Assembly (NCBI GenBank): GCA_030562195.1
Contig: CM060200.1
Location: 9,176,001 to 9,240,000, forward strand
Direction of reading: 5' to 3'
Length of the DNA stretch: 64,000 nucleotides
Source: Nipponacmea schrenckii
Lineage: Eukaryota > Mollusca > Gastropoda > Lottiidae
Part shown: in pieces, positions 26,656-41,300 of the stretch
Layout: each line of letters starts with the position of its first letter
Numbering within the stretch: the stretch's first letter is position 1
Program-made: the position numbers and the translations under genes
The notes under the pieces: generated by a model
The model's database searches: none
The model's input: only the letters and a program-made list of their open reading frames with translations
What the model was told of the DNA's origin: nothing

Positions 26656-28089
26656 TACTTAACATTTGGAGAACGAAATAAGTAGTAGCAAATTTCCCCC
26701 ATTGAACACTGTGTGGAGTTTACTGTTCTTATAAGTCTAATGCACAGGAACAGTATAAGAGACGTAAAACTCCATTTTCCATCAAAATTTCCCAAATATG
26801 GCCAAGGTTGTCTTTCATAGTTTATAGATATAGCTCATGAAACTGACGGGACCAAAGGATTCAATGCATTTGACTTGAAACATTATTAAAATTAAAATTT
26901 AATTTGTTCGATGACTTACTTTCATTGTCACTGTGTGGCATGATCAATCATATATCCTAAGGGTCAATTTAATTAAAAATGTTACAATTTAAAATTAATT
27001 ACAATTGATGAAAATGCAAACTTTTGAACGTAGAGCGTATCCGTATTTAATATCTTCGCGTACTGCGGATGGAAAATTGGACCAGTTCCTAGAAAAGATA
27101 TTTCCCGAAATGCCCATTCTTCTTAACCTAATATATTTACATGCTTGTGGGCATTATTGGAACTACAACATCTAAATATATTGGCCTGCAGATTAATCAT
27201 TAATTGTTTAAAGTTAAACATGAAACGCCTTCTATGTCCGAGAATAGGTTATATAGAAGCCAATCCTATTGCAGACCTCTTATCTATGATACCGCCAACG
27301 TATTGACTTTTCAAGGTCAGATATAGTATTAAAACGCAGTAAACAAATCTGAAATCGAAGTCGAGGAAATGAATTGAATGGAAATAAAAAAATCTAATCG
27401 TGCTTCACTCCAACTGACCATTACCATTGTGGGTCATTACCACTTTTATTAAAATCGATCGGATTTTATGCAAATTTTTCCGTTTTATCTCTCAGATTTC
27501 CACGAAACATCGTTCACGATTCTTCAATAAATTACCAAAGTATTGGACATAAAAGAAAATTAAATGATAGTCGAGCCGTCTCACTGACCAGTCACGACAT
27601 TCAAACCAATCATCATTTTCAAAATGGCATTGATTTTTTTTTTCTTTCCCACTTAAAGAATCTCAAAGTTCAAAAGAATGAATTGGTTCTTTTTAACCAA
27701 AAATACATCAAAGTTAAAGTAAGAGTCGCAATAGAAATTTCCAATATGGTCTGCTTTATATTTTCGTTTTATCAAAATTGACCACTCTATATTTCAATGT
27801 TTACCATTCCCAATCTTTATGGAAAACGAGAGGCAAAATATTGATTATCACATATTTCAATTTAGTGAGATGGTTAAGATTATTATTAGAGAGAGCGAGC
27901 CATAGTCATACTCCAATACACCAATCTCTGTCCACTACTAACTATACTGTTAACAATCGCACACCCAACACATTCAAATTATCGATAAACACAGAATTTA
28001 ACTCGAAAACTTCTCATCTGTTGGTGTAGAACCATCATTTGTGTCATTTTGGAATTAGGAATTATCCTATTAGATATCCATATAAGAAG
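26656..28089. other. Intergenic DNA, no gene seen
   Basis: AT-rich sequence with no supportable gene or strong repeat. Confidence 0.45.
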
Positions 28090-28520
28090 TTACGAGTAAA
28101 ACGTATTGCCGGAATCTGATGTTACATTCTGATGAAGAAGTTGATATAATCTGCCGATATCCAGATATTATAATGCAAAGATATCTGACGATGCCATAAT
28201 CGTTGCTTTTAGTTGATGAAACTGAAAATATTTAACGATGACACGGATGGTCTTATCTGATGATTCAGTATAAATACATGATGGTATTATTATATAATAC
28301 TCAATACTTTTGGTACAATCTGATGACAATAATGCTATAATCTGATGATACAGACTCTATAATCTAACAACACTGAAAGCACAATCTGACAACAATGGTG
28401 AAGAACCTCTAAATCAGATAAAATAATAATTCGAATGTTGCAGTCTGGAAATACAATACTATAAGTTGATGATACTATCCCGATAATACTGAGGTTATAA
28501 TCTGATTATACCATTTTTCT
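28090..28520. repeat. Degenerate repeat built on TATAATCTGATGATAC
   Basis: Variants of AATCTGATGATAC recur irregularly through this interval (for example near 28,110, 28,160, 28,255, 28,315, 28,340 and 28,495), mostly 20-45 bp apart. The copies are too diverged to fix a single period. Confidence 0.45.
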
Positions 28521-31500
28521 AATTTGACTATCGGGTGGTTCGGTTAGTATTTGGGCACAACAGCTATCTGTCCAGATACCTGGCTAATTTTCCAGATAAT
28601 GTGGGACGTGGGTTGAAGTTTTATATTAGAATTACGACCTTTCGGACTATCTCGGACAAGTTCTCACCAGTATAATTACAGACAATTAACATTTCACACA
28701 TTGAAGGTAAACTTCAGAAATCTCAACCAAATTTGTCAAATTTACTGGTCTTTATCGTGGATATTCTTGTAGTCGATAATTACAAATATAATTTGAACTA
28801 TTCTCCACAAGAGTTCATCTGATATTATAGAAGATTAACATAACATTATCGCAACATCAAGGTCAATTTTTAAATGTGATGTCAAGGCAATTAATGATCA
28901 TATTGTTGTTTATTTTGTTGTAAGACTGATTCCTGATAGCCGATTGTGAAGTAAATTTAGAACAATAGGGAAGAATAATGTTGATCTGATATGATAGAAG
29001 ATCAACATAGCATTAAGAACATGCTTGTAATGTTTAGGTCATCATCTGTCATTTAAGATGTGGCTACATTGCGTCAGCCTTGCTATGGAATTTGCCGTAA
29101 GAGGAATTGGCAGTTAATCTGCCATCAGATAACAGTGTTGCTGACATTGACTTTGTCGTTCGTGGTACAGTCACTTTAAGATTTGTAAATTTGAGACAAT
29201 CTTTACAGTAGGTGTTAATACAAGTATTGAACCAGATTCAGTAGTCGTATGTTGAGTACTATCATCTAAATTAGTTTGATGCAGGTCTGGGGGTTGACAT
29301 GGAAAGCGCGTCTAGTCGTTCGGATTGGAGGCTGTGCACGGTCGACAACGAGTAGGCTAATCCTACATCCTCAGCTTATCATTTGCAAAATTGCTCTCAT
29401 TATATGCTACATGGCTATGTCCGTCTTTGTTAGCCCAACATCGGCATGCAAGTATAACGTAATCTCCATTTATCTTATTTCTTTTATAACTTGTTTCCAG
29501 CCACACCAATAACCCTCTTCTTGCCCATCTCAATTGAAAAACGTTTGCAATATGAATTTTTTAATTCAGTGCGAAAATCATTATTTAGTTTCATCATAGA
29601 TATTAAAATTCAGCGTATACATCTTTAATAAATTGATGTCTCTACTGGGAATTGACAACTATAGTTAAAAACCCCTTAGAGAACAGACTTTCAGTACTGA
29701 TGGCGCCCAAAACATGTTGAGTTTCTCTGCTCAAGTGGAAGATTTCATTAAAACTAGTCTCGATTTGTTGTCACTATAAACTTATTCATTATATAATCTA
29801 GCGATACAAACAGGGAAACGAGAAAACAAAAAAAAAGAATAAAAATTGATATTGTTAATGTCATATTTTTTAGACATTTCAAGTAAAATCTACCGAGAAT
29901 TGAAAGTTAAAGGCCATTTTCAATCATACAGCAACCTTATTCATTCATTTAATATTCGGACCTTTTACGACAACCTTTTGTGGAACAATAGAGCCGATTA
30001 CTTTTTTACATTGAATTTCGACTCATACTAAAATCCAGAAACTGCTTTTTCGACTTCCAGTACCATCCAATTTACAAGCGCTTGTGGGAACTTCTCAGGA
30101 AAACACTTCAACATTATAACAATATTTCGAGGGGTCAGTCGTAGAATAGCCATCAACATGTCATGCACTCGGTCAATGTTTTCCCGTTGCTGTTAAAGGT
30201 CTTCCTGGACAAGAGTCATCGTCATAGCCATTTTGAATTACATGGTCCATTTTTATACAGTGGAAAAGAGGGTGTGGTATATATTTTACAGTTGCAGTTA
30301 TACCTCATGACTTCCATATATAAAGTTTTGATCTATTTCTGGTTATTTCGTGGTGTTTCACAAGATCTCCATAACTGCTTTAAGAAAAAAAGGTCCCTTA
30401 AGAAATTCTGAATAGTTGTTATGAAGCAGGTTTTCTGATTGGCGATAAAAATTATAGGCTTCTCATTAAAACGAAATGGCAATTAGTGAGCTTGTTTAAT
30501 TAAAAATCCAATTTATTTAAACTGTTATTTCATTTTGATAAAATTGTTTGCCGCACCTATTGTTTGAGTCATTTCAATACAATAATTTATAACTTTTTTG
30601 ACAAATAAATTCTCAAATAAATAACTAGTTTGAGTTTTTTTCCACAAGACATTAAAATAGAATGGACAATAAAAAATTCACTTTTATTGTTACTCATTAA
30701 TCAATCCATAATTAGAAAAAAAAATACTGTCCGAGTTTGACTTATTGAATTTTTGTCATAGTTCTTTCTTTTGAAACTGTGACATTTAGTTAATTTAACC
30801 TTAACGATGTTATATTAAACTATGGAATCACACAGTGGCCTGAAACGCCCAATCTTTATTTTTATAAAGCAATGCGTATTTAGATTTCTAAAAGTAAAGA
30901 AACTGACATAAAGACATATAGGTAAAGAAATCGTATATCCATATATCTTGTGCTTCTTTCGGTGAAGAAAAGTTCCTCTACTTCTTCACAATGATAAAGT
31001 TCCATATTGCCAGACTCTTAAATAGTATTTGCATGTTAAATCTTACGTAGAGCTCAGAGGGGTAATATAGGCCTAGCCTGTTCCCCAATCCTTTTCATAA
31101 TGTATTTATGTATATTTATGAATAAAATAGTGTTTACACTAAAAAAAAAAATTCGGACTTTTTACTACCGAGTGACGCCGAAAGACAAAAGAAGCCTTAT
31201 AATAGACTGAAATATATAATACATGAATCACTTAAATTAGTATATTTTTTTTATCCACTTGAAATTCACAAAAGATAATTTTATGTTGTTTATCTGAAAA
31301 AATGGAATGTAGATTGTAACCTTTATAGATCTATGCAGCTTCAAAAATTAAAATCATTCTAGTTCGTAAAGCCCAATCTGGAAAAATGATATGGAAAAAA
31401 ATGTCATTCTATCCAAATTTGGTCTTTGACAATAATATCACTAACGACAATTACGGTCCAGCTGCTTTCAAAAGACATCATTTGCAATTGTGAAGTGGCA

Positions 31501-34500
31501 ATTAAATACTCGTTTATAAGGCGCGATACAATCTGATGCGCTGCTAATACGTTTGAAGATGTTCTAGCACGGCTTTAGTTTTCGAGAAGAAAAATAATAT
31601 TGATACGTTTTCGAACTCGTTTAGAAAATAATAGGCGAATAAAAAATGACTAAACGTATTATAGGATGATATTAAGTGTCTTTATGTAGCAATACAATAG
31701 GAAGAAAAGTGAAGACAACAACTAATCGATCGTGTTTGAAAGTAGATGAGGAAAACTGACCACTACCATGATTAGATAGTAACAATCGCAACCGACCGAT
31801 CAATCTGGCTAGCAGAGTCTCTACAATACATATGAATATTATGAATTATATACAAATATTATATAATGTTATGCTTATTGAGTTTGAACATGTATGTCTG
31901 AATACTTGTAAATGTATTTCAGTGAAAAACAAATTACCCTATACCCTTCGCATAAGGGGCGATTTTAATTTTTAGATAATCAGCCCCAACAATGTTATTA
32001 AGTGTATTCGAATTGCGATTTCCTTTAATTGCTGGTGCATAAATAATTTCCATTAAAATATCTTTGTGGATTTATTGATATAACCTACAAAATTTGTATA
32101 CGCTTGCAGAATCCTGATCTCTCTATATACCCTCTCGAAGAAATAGACACGTCGTTGCGACAGTCAGTCTTCAAATAGGTTTTCCTAGTAGCTTTCTGAA
32201 TTTCCATGTCCTAGTAAAAGTGCCTTATCCCAGTACAATTCTAAGTGAATTGTGTCGTCAGTAGCGATTGATATGGCTTTAGAAATCGTTTTAATAGTCT
32301 TCATGTATTTGTGAGGTCTTAGCTTTATTATAAACTATAGGAGGCCCTGTTCTTAATTCCCTATGATAAATAGCGTTTATAATTCTCAATTATATTGTGA
32401 AATGTGATTGGCATTCTAATAGACACATACTTAAATTATCGATTGACCACCACTGGACACCAACGTGGCTTGGAGAAGCTGGTATATCCCAATTTAATGG
32501 CCAGAGGAAGCGAAATATGAAATTGGTTTGATAATTAAATTTAACTGACCAAAAGGAAAGTTTCTGCCAAGCCTAAAGGGATTAAGAAAGTACATAAGCT
32601 CTATAATTGTTTGGTTTCAAGGACGTTGTTATCAAAACGTTTTGTATCCCACTCAAGCAATATTGGCATACTACTATAAAATGTTTCTTAGTTTTTTACA
32701 AAGCATCCCATCCCTACTAGCTTATTTGGACACTATAATGGACACAATGCAATATATATTTATCAAGTTTTTATTATTATGTATGTCCATGGGACAGGAT
32801 CTCGGCCAAAAACTCGGCCAAAAACTATGAACGATTGTTACATGACAGATGCCCTTGAAGGCAGTTTGAGAAGATATAGGCTACCTGCTCATGGCTTTTA
32901 CCCGTAACTCGGACTTGTACTTGTCATACAAATTTTTTTATTTATGCCTGAAGATTTTCCTGCCAGATGGGCATCTTAATATAGAAGCTATTTGACATCA
33001 AATTCTTATACAGGAAACAAAAAATTCAACATTGGACAAAGGGGGACAACTCTTTTTTGTAATAATTCAAGCAGAAGAATGAAAGAAATAATGTTCTGTC
33101 CTCCGAACATTTTTGTCGAATAGGGCCTATATCAGACAACGCATCGATTACAATATAGTATAGGCTAATATGTGCTTATATTCATATCAGTATAAGAAAA
33201 GATTTGTGTCTGCTAGAGAACATCAAATGATAAGGATCTGAACCAAACAAAAATAGCATACGCTGAAATAAGATTTTGTTTACTTCAATAATAAGGTTCT
33301 TTTTCGATTTATTCTCATAAAGGTCTCCAAGATCAAGTATGTCACGTCCGTAGCTTTATGAAGTTTTAGCGACCTGTTCGCGACTAGATTGATTTTCGTC
33401 CAGACATTTCCAATATTGTTTCAATTATTAGAGAATCTTTACAAGAGGCAAGTTGTCTGAGTTGTTGATAATGTTTCCGGTCAGTAAATTACTCTTGTCT
33501 TCACGTCTCTTATTTCATATTTAATACAAACTCGTTTTAGTTCTTTTTGTTTCGAATACTGTTCAGTTATCAATTTAAAGGGATAGATTCATAATTTTCG
33601 GTGGTTGTTTTGTGTCTATCATATGTAATTAGTCTTCAGAACTACCAGAAATCGCATAATTTGTTCAAAATTGCTATAAAACTATGAATTCTAGATACAC
33701 ATGGATTATAAAAATAATAGGTCATTATTTTGCCTGGTTGATTTAGGCTCTATTCCCATGAAAAGTTATTATAGAATGAAACTGGCTCTATCCTAGCTGT
33801 AGGTAGCCTGTTTGTTTGTGCCTGTGTGTTTTGACTCGGCCGTAGGAATAGGCTGCGTGGTTTGGACACATTGAATTAGAATAATAGTGGATTTATCTCT
33901 TTAATTTCCGTTACTAGATTATTTTCCATACATGGCCGAGGAAATTAGTCCTAGAAAATTTGGTCACCGAAATTATGTCACAAAAATTATCGGATATTTG
34001 TTCCTGTGTTTAAGTAAATTGGTCTCAGTAATAATCGACCAAGAGCTTATTTATCTACAAGATTTGCCACAATCTATAATGGTCACAGTAATTTCACACG
34101 ATAAATTGTGGACAGGTAAAATCAGCACTTGGCCATGTAACATTAGTACGGTACCGGTATAAATGTGCGAATATTGCCAGATTTTAATTGTATTATTGAA
34201 CCAAGCATTGGGTAGTTATTAATTTAAACAAATAATACATATCGATTGTAAGGGATATTTTAAATGGGAAATAACTGTAAATATAAAGATTTGAAATGAC
34301 AACGATTTTGCAATTACAACAGTTTCAACATTTTAACAGAGGGGAGCTCGGATCCCCCCCCCCCCCCATTTCCGAGATGTTCTCAAATGCAATCTATGGG
34401 AGAGCACTCTTTTTAATTTTGAAACTTTTGTATGGCAGCTGATGAGTGTCATTTCTGAAAGCTAATTGAATATTTTGTTAACCAACGTAATACTCTGGCT

Positions 34501-35316
34501 CTGTGACACCATACAATATCCTACCCTCTTCCCGGAATAGCTCGCATTACTCTAAATATTGGAATTTTTAGCAATATCAAAAATTGCACAGCTCGTTAGT
34601 CAATATCCACAGGATAATCACGTCTACATTAAACAAAAGGGATGTAACTCTTGAAGCGTTTGATGTTTTTCCATTCATGCAATCTGACTTTTGGATTTCT
34701 GCAATTTTCTGAATAAAAATTGGCATGTTCAGAAAAACAATCATGGAATAACATTATATGTTTTGTCGCTGACATCTGGGTAGGTTGTTGCATTATAACA
34801 TCCATTTGTATCTGACACTCTTTACATGAATGACGTCTGCGAGAAGTGTAGGTGTCTTTCTTTGTTTGAATCAGAAAATTTTAAAATACTAGGTAAGGGA
34901 AGAGGAAACAGAATAAATGATCATCAGATTCTGTTATAGCCTACTGTTCTTCTGTCTGTGATTCAGAAAATGATTTTATAATCATCTTGATGACACATGG
35001 ATAGCCTAAGCCACCTTAGCAAATTTTGTCTCAGATTGTCAATATCTGTCATATTATGTCAGTGGTCCGTCATGACTGGAGAATATTGTCTCCGAGTTTA
35101 ATTTTGTCTCCGAGTTAACTAACAAAAATGTGTCTCCGGGTTGACATGTACCCGAGTTGACCGAGTACCTGTCATATTTGTCTATTAGAGAAAATTTGAA
35201 AAGTTGCACTTTGTTTGTGTCCTGATAATTTGAAGACTATTATCACCTTCTTGGTGCAGGGGTTTTAAACAGATTTAAAAGCATCAAATCCACCAAACCT
35301 CGATATATTTTTCTAG
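28521..35316. other. Intergenic DNA and SETDB1 upstream region
   Basis: No gene is supported. At 34,354-34,367 there is a run of 14 C, flanked by a 6 bp inverted repeat (CTCGGA at 34,347-34,352 and TCCGAG at 34,371-34,376). At about 35,090-35,150, TGTCTCCGAGTT or a close variant occurs three times. The SETDB1 promoter and any 5' non-coding exon should lie in the last kilobase or so. I cannot place the transcription start. Confidence 0.45.
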
Positions 35317-35329
35317 AGAGAACTGAACA
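35303..35329 (+). promoter_or_regulatory. SETDB1: Probable 5' UTR splice acceptor and leader of SETDB1
   Basis: A T-rich tract ending TTTTTCTAG at 35,316 lies 13 nt before the start codon and looks like a 3' splice site. This would mean the first coding exon starts at 35,317 and that at least one non-coding exon lies further upstream. The short leader AGAGAACTGAACA then precedes ATGG. Confidence 0.5.
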
Positions 35330-38300
35330 ATGGCAAAAGAGTCCACTATCAAGCTTAATGACTTAAATTCATTGATAAGTGATATATTTGAAGAGGTAAT
35401 AACATCAGATGATCTGAAATCCCAGTGGAATAGAGACCTAGATCCTATCAGTGGCCAAGTTAGATCTGCTGAAAGTAAGTATCTGTATAACCTAATTTGT
35501 TATTGTTACTTGATCAAGCTAATTAATCTGTGACCCAATAAACAAGGACTCCAATTATGAGCTTCTATTTTATAAGAACAGGATGACTTAATGATAATAT
35601 GAGAGGATCAGTTTCTATTGTAGTATGGTATTTTCGGAGCTTTAAGTCACAAATTAAAAACATCAGGTCTCTCTGACAACCAGCAGAATACAAGAGTAAC
35701 TGATTTTTAAAAAGGCTAGCAACTGATGGCAATACAGAGTGCAAATTTCATCTTTAAGTATAAATGGCTAATGTTTTACTTTCTAATGAAAATAATTGTC
35801 ACCTAAAGAAACTGCATTGTTAGATTTGAGCATTTTGCTCTTACAATGTGCATTGGATCCAATATGATGCTTTGAATGTCAGAGACCTCTCAAAGATCTG
35901 GAAAGTCTGAATTTTTCACTTACTCAGTGCTCGGAATCTTGATTTATTCTGCTGTTGAATTTCAGAAAAGAAGAAAGATGTCGATAAGATATTTGTAGAA
36001 TGTGAAACTTTGTTATTGAAATTTAAAGCTCAGTTACAAAATGAAGAGAGTGAAGTTCGGTATGTTTTGATTTAACTCAACCATACATGTGTAATCTACC
36101 GATTTTGTTGGGTTTCTACCGCTTTTGGATGCTGTCTCCCGATCTAACGATTTTTTTTTCTTTTCGTAAACATAATAATTTTCACGGTGCCTACCGTTTT
36201 CAATGTCAAAATTCTTACCATAAATCAATAAAATATTCTTTACTTGTATTTTAATTGCCTGTGACACGCGTTAATCTCATCCCGTAATAATATTATCATT
36301 GCCTGATCAATTAATCCCCCGATTAAGATGATAATTTGATCCATTTTTCACCCGATGTTTTCATTTCAATATCCGGTACATTCTACTTTCCCTTTAAATG
36401 ATTAATTTTATGGTAGCCTTGATTTTACCATAAACGAAATTTTGAAGTCTTCACGATATTATATGATAATCGTCAATTCTATTATATTTATAAATAACAT
36501 AGACGTTGTTTCAAAATTTGTTTTGTATTATCGGTAGATTTTCAGTGTAACTTTAATATTTTCTCAAACTTCGTTACGTAAAATCGTTTTATAATTTGAG
36601 TGTAGCATGTAAACAATCATTTATTACCAGCAAAACAGGCTACTTTCGATATCAAAATGTCAAATTCAGTTCAATATTTCGTGAGCTTGCTTCAGGAAAA
36701 TTCCTTTCCTTTCATTCTGTGCATTTAATGATAGAGAAAATTCATGAATTACAATTTTAGAAAAAAGGAGCATTTAATTCAGATGTGTGGGAACAACATT
36801 ATATCCATGTTTTCAAAATTTGTGAATTTACACGTTTTGAAAAAAATCTACCGATTTTTCATCCAATCTCCCGATTTTTTAAGACAGATCTCCCGATTTT
36901 TTTTCCTGACCTGTACACATGTATGACTCAACCCTCATTCAAAACTACGTCCTTTTATTATTTGATGTCTCATATCATTCAATCAATGTGTTGTCTTATA
37001 AGTTTTCATACAATTCTAAAAAATGGACCTGTTGATAATAAAATAATAATTTTTTCAGTGAATTGAACAACAAAGCCAAGAATGCTGCCAAGTCTGCTGC
37101 TGAAGCTCAGAGGAAAGTAGATATGACTATTGATGATGATGATGATGATGACGTTAAGATTGTAGCTTCATCATTTGATCCTATGGTTATTGCACGAAGA
37201 AAAGATGCTGTTAAAACTGGTTCTTCTCCAGTCACTCAAAGCCTATTACATCCTTCTCCTCATCCTCAAAAACAGAGAAAATCGTAAGTTTTTTATGATA
37301 AGTGTTAATCTTGACTCTATTCTATACTATTTCTATCAGAAAACTGCTTCATTAAATTTATCTTGCACGTGAAAATATAATTACATGCTTTAATTTATGA
37401 GATTCTCCATAGTAGAATGAATGTGCCTAGAAACTTAATATCTATGAGCTGTCAAGAGTTATCCATACTGACTGCAAAAATTCCAATCTTAAAAATTGAA
37501 CTTGAATTTCTTGCAAATTTACTTGTCTGATTTGGCATAATTTAACCAAATTGAAGGCTTGACTATATCTTAATATTTAAATTTTCTAGAGAACCTAGTG
37601 TCGCCAATATGAGAGAAGCTTTAACCCAAGCTTTACAGAAACAAGTTCCACCTGGTGGTATAGCTAGACCATTCAGTACCCTCAAGGTGTGTCATCTAAT
37701 ATTTTCTTTTAATTAAGTGTTTAGGCCCTTTAATGGTCCCTACTCTTTGTTACAGTTTATGTTCAAGATTCTTTGACAGTTGGATTTCGAAAAAGAATAT
37801 GTCACGGGTCCTTTTGAAGTAGATTTTCTGTCATTTGCCCAATGAGGTAAAAACGTTCAAAAGTGCTCATTTGTTCTCTTCAATAAGCACTATCGTAGAA
37901 AAAATGCATAATTAGAGATTATACAATTGAGCATGAAAAATTATTTGCCAAATACAATTTAAGTCCAATTTATATGTATCATTACTATACAACCTTGGAA
38001 TATCATAAATTAATGTTCTAATTTTTTGGCTGGATTATTTTGATTATGTTTACAATTTTCTTTTCAGAGACCTGAACATGACTCATCAAAATGGTAATTT
38101 TATTGCTTTTAACATAACACAAAACACTATTAACACGTTGATATCAATTAAATTTAAACAAAGGATTTATGCAATTTGCAATCTTCTAAATATTAGGTCT
38201 GCTTACTTGAACTGTATTATTTCTCCCATTATTTAATGTCAGTTGAAATAATGTTTAGTATAACTTTGTTCAATAATATATAAATTAGAATAAACCCACT

Positions 38301-41300
38301 ACCCTCCTATAGATTTTATCGAATATGTTCAAAGATTTAGGTTGAAAAATTCCATACAATAAGAAAGTGGTAAAACTGATAGTATTGCTTTAGGCCACTT
38401 ATGACGTCATTATCTCAATAGGTGCTCATGAGTTTTCAAGACCCCCATTACAAAAATCTTTGAAATCTGTTAAATGTAATGGAGATGTAGGATTTCTTTT
38501 AATTTATAATTATCAGGCCTGAAATAAAGCAAGGTAGTTTGATTTATGCTAAGAAATATAATGATATATGGTATCCTGCTATTGTAACTGAACTACATAA
38601 TCCCAATACACCATCAGTAAGTATTAGTACTAATAGAATGTATAGAATGATATGGGCCTTATTTAAGCCTTCTTTTGAAATCATTGAAATCATGGCTCAT
38701 AACACAAATTATGCATCTGTGGAGAAGATGGCAATTTTGATGAAGGAATAGCACTCATTGAATAGGCTTGAAATGGGCCTTTCTTAGAAATGCTGGCTAT
38801 AAATCTTTGTCAAAGATCAGAATGACATAATTTTTCAATCAGTTGATGAACATTAAAGTCCAAGAAAGATTATTCTTTTGTCTAGGTGTTTATAGTGACA
38901 AGAAAAAAGATGTCCTTATGTAAGCAAAAACCTGCAGATTTATGTTCAATGGGAATGAAGGATATACCTGAGACTGTTCAAGCAGTTACTTAAATTTCAA
39001 TATGTATTTCAGGTTCAGTATCGTATAAGATTTGAAAGTAAAGGACATAAGATATTGAGTGGTACACATATAGCCTATAGAGATCCTATACATATTGTAT
39101 TAAGAGTTGGTAGTAGAGTTATAGGTAGGTTATTGTACTTTGGATACTAATACATATAGAGATCCTATACATATTGTATTAAGAGTTGGAAGTGCAGTTA
39201 TAGGTAGGTTATTGTACTTTGGATACTAATACATATAGAGATCCTATACATATTGTATTAAGAGTTGGAAGTAGAGTTATAGGTAGTTTATTGTACTTTG
39301 GATACTAATACATATAGAGATCCTATACATATTGTATTAAGAGTTGGAAGTAGAGTTATAGGTAGGTTATTGTACTTTGGATACTAATACATATAGAGAT
39401 CCTATACATATTGTATTAAGAGTTGGAAGTAGAGTTATAGGTAGGTTATTGTACTTTGGATACTAATACATATAGAGATCCTATACATATTGTATTAAGA
39501 GTTGGTAGTAGAGTTATAGTAAGTTATTGTACTTTGGATACTAATACATATAGAGATCCTATACATATTGTATTAAGAGTTGGAAGTAGAGTTATAGGTA
39601 GGTTTTTGTACTTTGGATACTAATACATATAGAGATCCTATACATATTGTATTAAGAGTTGGTAGTAGAGTTATAGGTAGGTTATTGTACTTTGGATACT
39701 AATACATATAGAGATCCTATACATATTGTATTAAGAGTTGGAAGTAGAGTTATAGGTAAGTTATTGTACTTTGGATACTAATACATATAGAATTAGCAGC
39801 ATCTTTAAGTCAATAATTCATTAAGTCTATTTATAATTTTAGCTTTTTATCGTGAAGATGAAGCCCCAGGTGGTAATTCCTTCTATGCTGGTATTGTAGC
39901 CGAGGCTCCTAGTCTGAAAAACCAAAGACGGTATTTAATTTTAGATTCTGAAATGTTTCTAATATTAAGTTAGAGAATTTCATTGCTTTGTTCTGTAGTA
40001 ATTTTCTACACTTTGATAAACAAATATCTTAAATATTTGGGAGTAATATTGACCATCATGTCAATTACTTTGTCAAGTGGCAACCACTGACAAATAAATA
40101 TATAATCCTTAAAATCTTTTCTACTGGTAATCCAAAACATTTCAAAGGTTCTTATTATTTATTGTCTTTACAGATTTTTGATATTCTTTGATGATGGGTA
40201 TGCACAATACACCAAAGCAAGTGAAATCCACAAAGTTGTTGCTCAAAGTAAGTACAGTAGAGATTTATAACAGAGTGCAGATCATAAATTCGTGTGTTCA
40301 GAACGTTAATAAAATCATATGACTTTTAAAACTTGTCTTTATTAATTTTGTTTCTTGAAAAAAAAAAAATGTAATATGAAAACCTAAATTAGGCCTTTAA
40401 ATAAAAGGCCCAGGATGTGTGTCAATAGAAGCCATACAAAAATTTACCTGTTTTAGAGCTATTTTTCCATTTTCAATATATTTCTAGGTGATAATGTATG
40501 GGAAGATGTTTATCCTGAATCACAAGATTTCATAAGAGATTACTTATCACAATATCCAGAGGTAAGGATTATGTAAAAATCAGGGAATTTGCCAGGTATG
40601 GAATATGGACTTCCATTTGACACATCGTTTGATATATTATTGGTTGCAACTTCACAAGGTCCATGCCTAATAAAACATTTACGTCATGCACATACGTTTT
40701 CTGAAGTCAAAGGCATGGATAAGTGGCATCTTGTAGTCTAGATATATTAGGATATGATTTTTTTTTTTTTTTAGAGACCTATGGTACGTTTACAGAAAGG
40801 TCAAGGAGTACAGACGGAATGGAATGGAAGATGGTAATTAGATTCTATGATTTTAACTCAAACTCTATAAAGGACTCCCACCTAAGTTTACAATAGCCTT
40901 TTTACTAAGATGCAAATGAATTTAATCTGGAGCAAAATTTACTGTGAAATATCTCTGGTCTTTAAAGCATGGCACTATAATCAAAACTCAAAACAGATTT
41001 GATACTGATAAAAGCATCAGTGTCAAGCATGGTGTATAAATTGCTAGCTTCACTGTCCAAGCATAGTTTGATAAAATTCCTTTGTGTATAAACAGGCTTT
41101 GTATGTACTGTCAGAACACTTTTCCAAAGGGATAACCTTGCTAAGTACAGTGTTATAACAGATATAGCAATTATCTACAATGATCTAATATAATGTCCAT
41201 GCATCTAAAACATAGCATCCCTACCAAGTACTGTTTTATAATAGATATAGCAAGTATCAACAATAATGTCCTTCTATATAGAATATAGCATACTTGTCAA

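Noticed and set aside
34341..34358. GAGCTCGGATCC, reminiscent of a cloning vector polylinker
   Set aside because: No other vector sequence follows on either side; the flanks are ordinary AT-rich genomic DNA.
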